From an uncultured Bacteroidales bacterium (GTDB taxonomy: Bacteria > Bacteroidota > Bacteroidia > Bacteroidales > P3): 64,000 nucleotides of DNA. The translations under genes were made by a program, and so were the position numbers. The notes under the pieces are model-generated. The model was not told the origin of the DNA. It saw only the letters and a list, made by a program, of their open reading frames with translations, and ran no database searches. Positions 61,350 through 64,000 of the stretch are shown piece after piece. Numbering within the stretch: position 1 is the first letter of the stretch; the number at the start of each line of letters is the position of its first letter. Location: positions 1 to 64,000 of the forward strand of contig ONIP01000006.1 of assembly GCA_900317955.1 (NCBI GenBank), written 5' to 3'.

Positions 61350-62681
61350 TTGAAAATCAACATCATCACACTCGGCTGCAGCAAAAACACCGTCGACTCC
61401 GAAAACATAGGCGGGCATCTCATATCCGCCGGTCAAACCGTCTTCTTCGACCGTCCCCATAACGACTGCGACATCGTCATCCTCAACACCTGCGGCTTCA
61501 TCGGCGATGCCAAGGAAGAATCCGTCAACACCCTCCTCGAACAAATCCGCCAAGCCGAAAATTTCAACCGTCGCCATTCCAACGACAACCGCCACCGTAC
61601 ACTCATTGCCTCCGGCTGTCTCGTTGAACGCTATCTCGATGACCTCCGCACCGAACTCCCGCAGGTCGACTACTGGTTCGGTGTCCACCAGTGGCAGCAA
61701 CTCATCTCCACTGTCCTGTCTATCGCCGCTCAACCCGCTTCGCAAAAACCTTTTACTGCCGAACGCACGCTCTCCACTCCCAATCACTACGCCTACCTCA
61801 AAATATCCGAAGGCTGCAACCGCAGCTGCTCCTACTGCGCCATCCCCCTCATCCGAGGCAAACACGTCTCCCGCCCCATCGAAGACATCCTCCTCGAAGC
61901 GCAGCAACTGGTCGACAACGGCACCAAAGAACTCATCCTCATCGCTCAAGACACCACCTACTACGGCCTCGACCTCTACGGCCGCCGCCGACTCGGCGAC
62001 CTTCTCAACCTCCTCGCCACCCAAAGCGGTGCTCCATGGATTCGCCTCCACTACACCTACCCTTCCTCTTTCCCCATCGACGCCATTCAGTCCATCGCTC
62101 AGCATCCGAACATCTGCAACTATATCGACATCCCCCTCCAGCACATCAACTCCCGCCTGCTCAACTCCATGAATCGTGGCATCAACCGCGAAGAGACCCT
62201 GCAACTCTTGCAACAATTCCGCAACCTCATCCCCGACGTCAGCATCCGCACCACCCTTATTGTCGGCTATCCTGGCGAAACCGAAACCGAATTTCAGGAA
62301 CTGAAACAGTTCCTCCTCCAAGCCCGCTTCGACCGCATGGGATGTTTCGCCTATTCCCCCGAGGAAAACACACCGGCTCATTCCCTCGGCGACCCTGTCC
62401 CCGAAGAGGAAAAACAACGCCGTGTAAGTGAACTCATGGAGCTCCAACAAGCCATCTCGCTCGAGAAAAACGAACAAAAAGTAGGCAAAATCTTTCAGGT
62501 CATCGTCGACCGACGCGAAGGCGACTATTATATCGCACGCACTCAATACGACAGCCCCGAAGTCGACGACGAAGTTCTCATCCCCGCCACACGTCGCATC
62601 GCTTTAGGCTCTTTCCATCAGGTTCGCATCACGCAAGCCCTCGAACACGACCTCATGGCCGAACTCGTCCCCTCCCGGTAA
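61350..62681 (+). CDS. rimO: Ribosomal protein S12 methylthiotransferase
   Basis: RimO is a radical-SAM enzyme adding a methylthio group to Asp of ribosomal protein S12. The 443-residue protein has the UPF0004 domain with three Cys (GCSKNTVDSE, NTCGFI, SGCLVERY), the radical-SAM CxxxCxxC in EGCNRSCSYCAIPL, and a C-terminal TRAM domain. The frame starts with TTG (61350), supported by the conserved KINIITLGCSKN opening. It overlaps no neighbour and converges with the CDF gene. Confidence 0.96.
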   Translation: MKINIITLGCSKNTVDSENIGGHLISAGQTVFFDRPHNDCDIVILNTCGFIGDAKEESVNTLLEQIRQAENFNRRHSNDNRHRTLIASGCLVERYLDDLRTELPQVDYWFGVHQWQQLISTVLSIAAQPASQKPFTAERTLSTPNHYAYLKISEGCNRSCSYCAIPLIRGKHVSRPIEDILLEAQQLVDNGTKELILIAQDTTYYGLDLYGRRRLGDLLNLLATQSGAPWIRLHYTYPSSFPIDAIQSIAQHPNICNYIDIPLQHINSRLLNSMNRGINREETLQLLQQFRNLIPDVSIRTTLIVGYPGETETEFQELKQFLLQARFDRMGCFAYSPEENTPAHSLGDPVPEEEKQRRVSELMELQQAISLEKNEQKVGKIFQVIVDRREGDYYIARTQYDSPEVDDEVLIPATRRIALGSFHQVRITQALEHDLMAELVPSR

Positions 62682-62693
62682 CTACCGGCGAAT

Positions 62694-63680
62694 CTACTCC
62701 CCTTTGCAACATTCACGACTATTGCACGTACTGTTCTCAGTCTCCATCTCTATGGTACTGTGACTAATTCCCATACCCTCAAGCCGTTCCTTCAGCAGCC
62801 GGCAACATTCATCCATCTTCCTGCAGTCTTCTATCACCACATGCGCCGTCAACGCCGTCTCTGTCGTACTGATTGGCCATATATGCACATGGTGAACCTC
62901 CACCACGCCTTCGCTTTTCATCATCTCCTCCACTACACCGTCAGGGTCTACGTCCTCAGGCACTGCATCCACGCTCATCCGCAAACTCTCTGCCAACAAT
63001 TCCCATGTCGATACCAGTATCACGCCTGCTATCACAAGTCCAATTATCGGGTCTATCACCGTCCATCCCGTATGCGTTATCACAATTCCCGACACTACCA
63101 CTCCCGCCGAAACCAACGTGTCCGCCAGCATGTGCAAAAACGCTCCCCGCGCGTTTATATCATGTTGCCTCCCATGCAGCATCCACGCCGTGAATCCATT
63201 CACCACTATGGCCACTGCCGCTGTCCACGTCACCAATATTCCGTTCACCTCGGCAGGATGATAGAATTTCCTGATACTTTCAACGACGATTCCGCCTACA
63301 GCCACTAATAGTATAATGGCATTCAGCAATGAAATCAGCACCGAACTCTTCCTGTACCCGTATGTGAACCGTTTCGTGGCCTTCGTCTGCGACAATCTCA
63401 ACGCCACCATCGCCAATAGCAGGCAAAACACGTCACTCATATTATGTCCTGCATCCGATAGCAACCCCATCGAGTGCCCTACAAATCCCGCTACCGCTTC
63501 GATTACTACAAACAACAAATTCAGCACAACAGCCACTACATAAACCGTTCCCATGTCCTTGGCATCAACATGGTGGTCGTGGTGATGATGGTGATGGTGG
63601 TGGCCTTCACCGTTATGGGAATGTTCCTTGCAAGAATGCTGCCCGCATTCAATATCGTTTTGATTATGAAAATGATGCAT
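62694..63680 (-). CDS. CDF-family cation efflux protein (zinc type)
   Basis: A 328-residue metal exporter of the inner membrane. It has a His-rich N-terminus (eight His then DHH, about 27-37), six membrane helices, and the two HxxxD/DxxxD metal sites: SDAGHNMSD in helix 2 and HMLADTLVS in helix 5. The cytoplasmic C-terminal domain has VEVHHVHIWPIS. The C-terminal CNSRECCKGE may bind metal. Zinc/proton antiport is the usual activity. Confidence 0.93.
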   Translation of the reverse strand: MHHFHNQNDIECGQHSCKEHSHNGEGHHHHHHHHDHHVDAKDMGTVYVVAVVLNLLFVVIEAVAGFVGHSMGLLSDAGHNMSDVFCLLLAMVALRLSQTKATKRFTYGYRKSSVLISLLNAIILLVAVGGIVVESIRKFYHPAEVNGILVTWTAAVAIVVNGFTAWMLHGRQHDINARGAFLHMLADTLVSAGVVVSGIVITHTGWTVIDPIIGLVIAGVILVSTWELLAESLRMSVDAVPEDVDPDGVVEEMMKSEGVVEVHHVHIWPISTTETALTAHVVIEDCRKMDECCRLLKERLEGMGISHSTIEMETENSTCNSRECCKGE

Positions 63681-63706
63681 AATTATTACTTTTTAAATTG
63701 TCTCTG

Positions 63707-63714
63707 CAAAAATA
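63707..63714 (-). promoter_or_regulatory. -7 element of the CDF exporter gene
   Basis: The minus strand reads TATTTTTG, with a TTG 20 bases upstream, 26 bases before the start codon. Confidence 0.65.
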
Positions 63715-63895
63715 CCACATTCCACCCAACCCGACAATCCCTAATTCTAACGATTTTTCTCACCCCCGCCCCTGCATTCTCATAGCCGCATCACCCTAAG
63801 CATCCAACACGCTTCCAGCAATGAACCTGCAAGCAAGCAACAAAAACGTAACAAAATATTAACCGAAATGCAACTGCAAACATCCACAATTATAG

Positions 63896-63903
63896 TATTT
63901 TTG
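63896..63903 (+). promoter_or_regulatory. -7 element for the gene entering at the right edge
   Basis: TATTTTTG matches TAnnTTTG and lies about 80 bases before an ATG at 63985. Confidence 0.45.
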
Positions 63904-63984
63904 CACCATTCAACAAAGAAAGAGCCAACACCTCTATCCGCTTGATAATGCAATACCTACCCATTATAATTAAATCTTGAATCC

Positions 63985-64000
63985 ATGTCATTCTCCGAAA
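63985..64000 (+). CDS. Possible start of a gene cut by the window edge
   Basis: ATG at 63985 begins an open frame reading M-S-F-S-E before the window ends. A promoter-like element lies 80 bases upstream. Nothing more can be said from five codons. Confidence 0.35.

Larger units (their letters stand above)
63681..63984. other. Intergenic region downstream of the CDF start
   Basis: About 300 bases with two outward promoters (minus-strand TATTTTTG at 63707-63714 with TTG 20 bases upstream, and plus-strand TATTTTTG at 63896-63903). No gene, hairpin or repeat was recognised between them. Confidence 0.5.

Noticed and set aside
1..64000. tRNA, rRNA, CRISPR array, insertion sequence or prophage
   Set aside because: None was recognised: no cloverleaf-like segments in the gaps, no regular spaced repeats, no transposase, integrase or phage structural genes.

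Overview
The window is chromosomal DNA from a member of the Bacteroidota, almost certainly of the order Bacteroidales. Evidence read from the sequence: promoters of the TTG-N19/20-TAnnTTTG type lie before many genes, Shine-Dalgarno sequences are almost absent, three secreted proteins end in type IX secretion (T9SS) sorting domains, and porX, a GldF-GldG protein, a glycine-lipid gene pair and CarboxypepD_reg/outer-membrane-barrel proteins are present. The genus cannot be named from what is visible. No tRNA, rRNA, CRISPR array, insertion sequence or prophage was recognised.

Layout. 0-1.5 kb: end of a 2-oxoacid:ferredoxin oxidoreductase operon. 1.6-9.7 kb: nitroreductase, glmS, a UvrD-type helicase with a built-in DnaQ-like exonuclease, an LtaS-like membrane phosphotransferase and an acidic AT-hook protein. 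9.9-14.9 kb: nadD, a small secreted protein, and two divergent T9SS cargo proteins with CxxC motifs. 15-22.4 kb: tex, porX (T9SS regulator) and mfd. 22.4-27.5 kb: small heat-shock gene behind a candidate sigma-54 promoter, then glsA-glsB-engB-dacB-like, in which the PBP4-like protein lacks its catalytic serine. 27.5-30.2 kb: C10 cysteine protease with T9SS tail plus a lipoprotein. 30.3-38.1 kb: a seven-gene leftward unit (ABC ATPase, permease, two duplicated lipoproteins, YtrA-type GntR regulator, outer membrane barrel, CarboxypepD_reg protein) with a 9-bp perfect inverted repeat over its promoter. 38.6-41.5 kb: a two-gene unit of a CASTOR/Pollux-like two-helix membrane protein with Rossmann and RyR-like domains followed by a soluble RyR-domain protein. 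41.7-44.7 kb: Wzz, O-antigen ligase/polymerase and NlpC/P60. 44.8-48.6 kb: ECF sigma, anti-sigma, GIN-domain/barrel protein, and an OmpA-like lipoprotein. 48.9-56.1 kb: CLC channel with CBS domains, degenerate M28 peptidase, GldF-GldG fusion and DUF4340-like partner. 56.2-63.7 kb: surE, small membrane protein, lpxB, SpoIID-like protein, thioredoxin-like protein, ftsY, rimO and a CDF metal exporter.

How the parts fit. Much of the window concerns the cell envelope: amino-sugar supply (glmS), lipid A (lpxB), glycine lipids (gls), polysaccharide assembly (Wzz and ligase, possibly the anchor for T9SS cargo), T9SS control and cargo, and two separate envelope-regulatory loci (GntR/ABC and ECF sigma), each carrying beta-rich surface proteins. 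The best candidates for undescribed biology are the RyR-domain channel pair, the GntR/ABC/duplicated-lipoprotein/outer-membrane locus with its operator, and the small heat-shock gene with sigma-54-like control.
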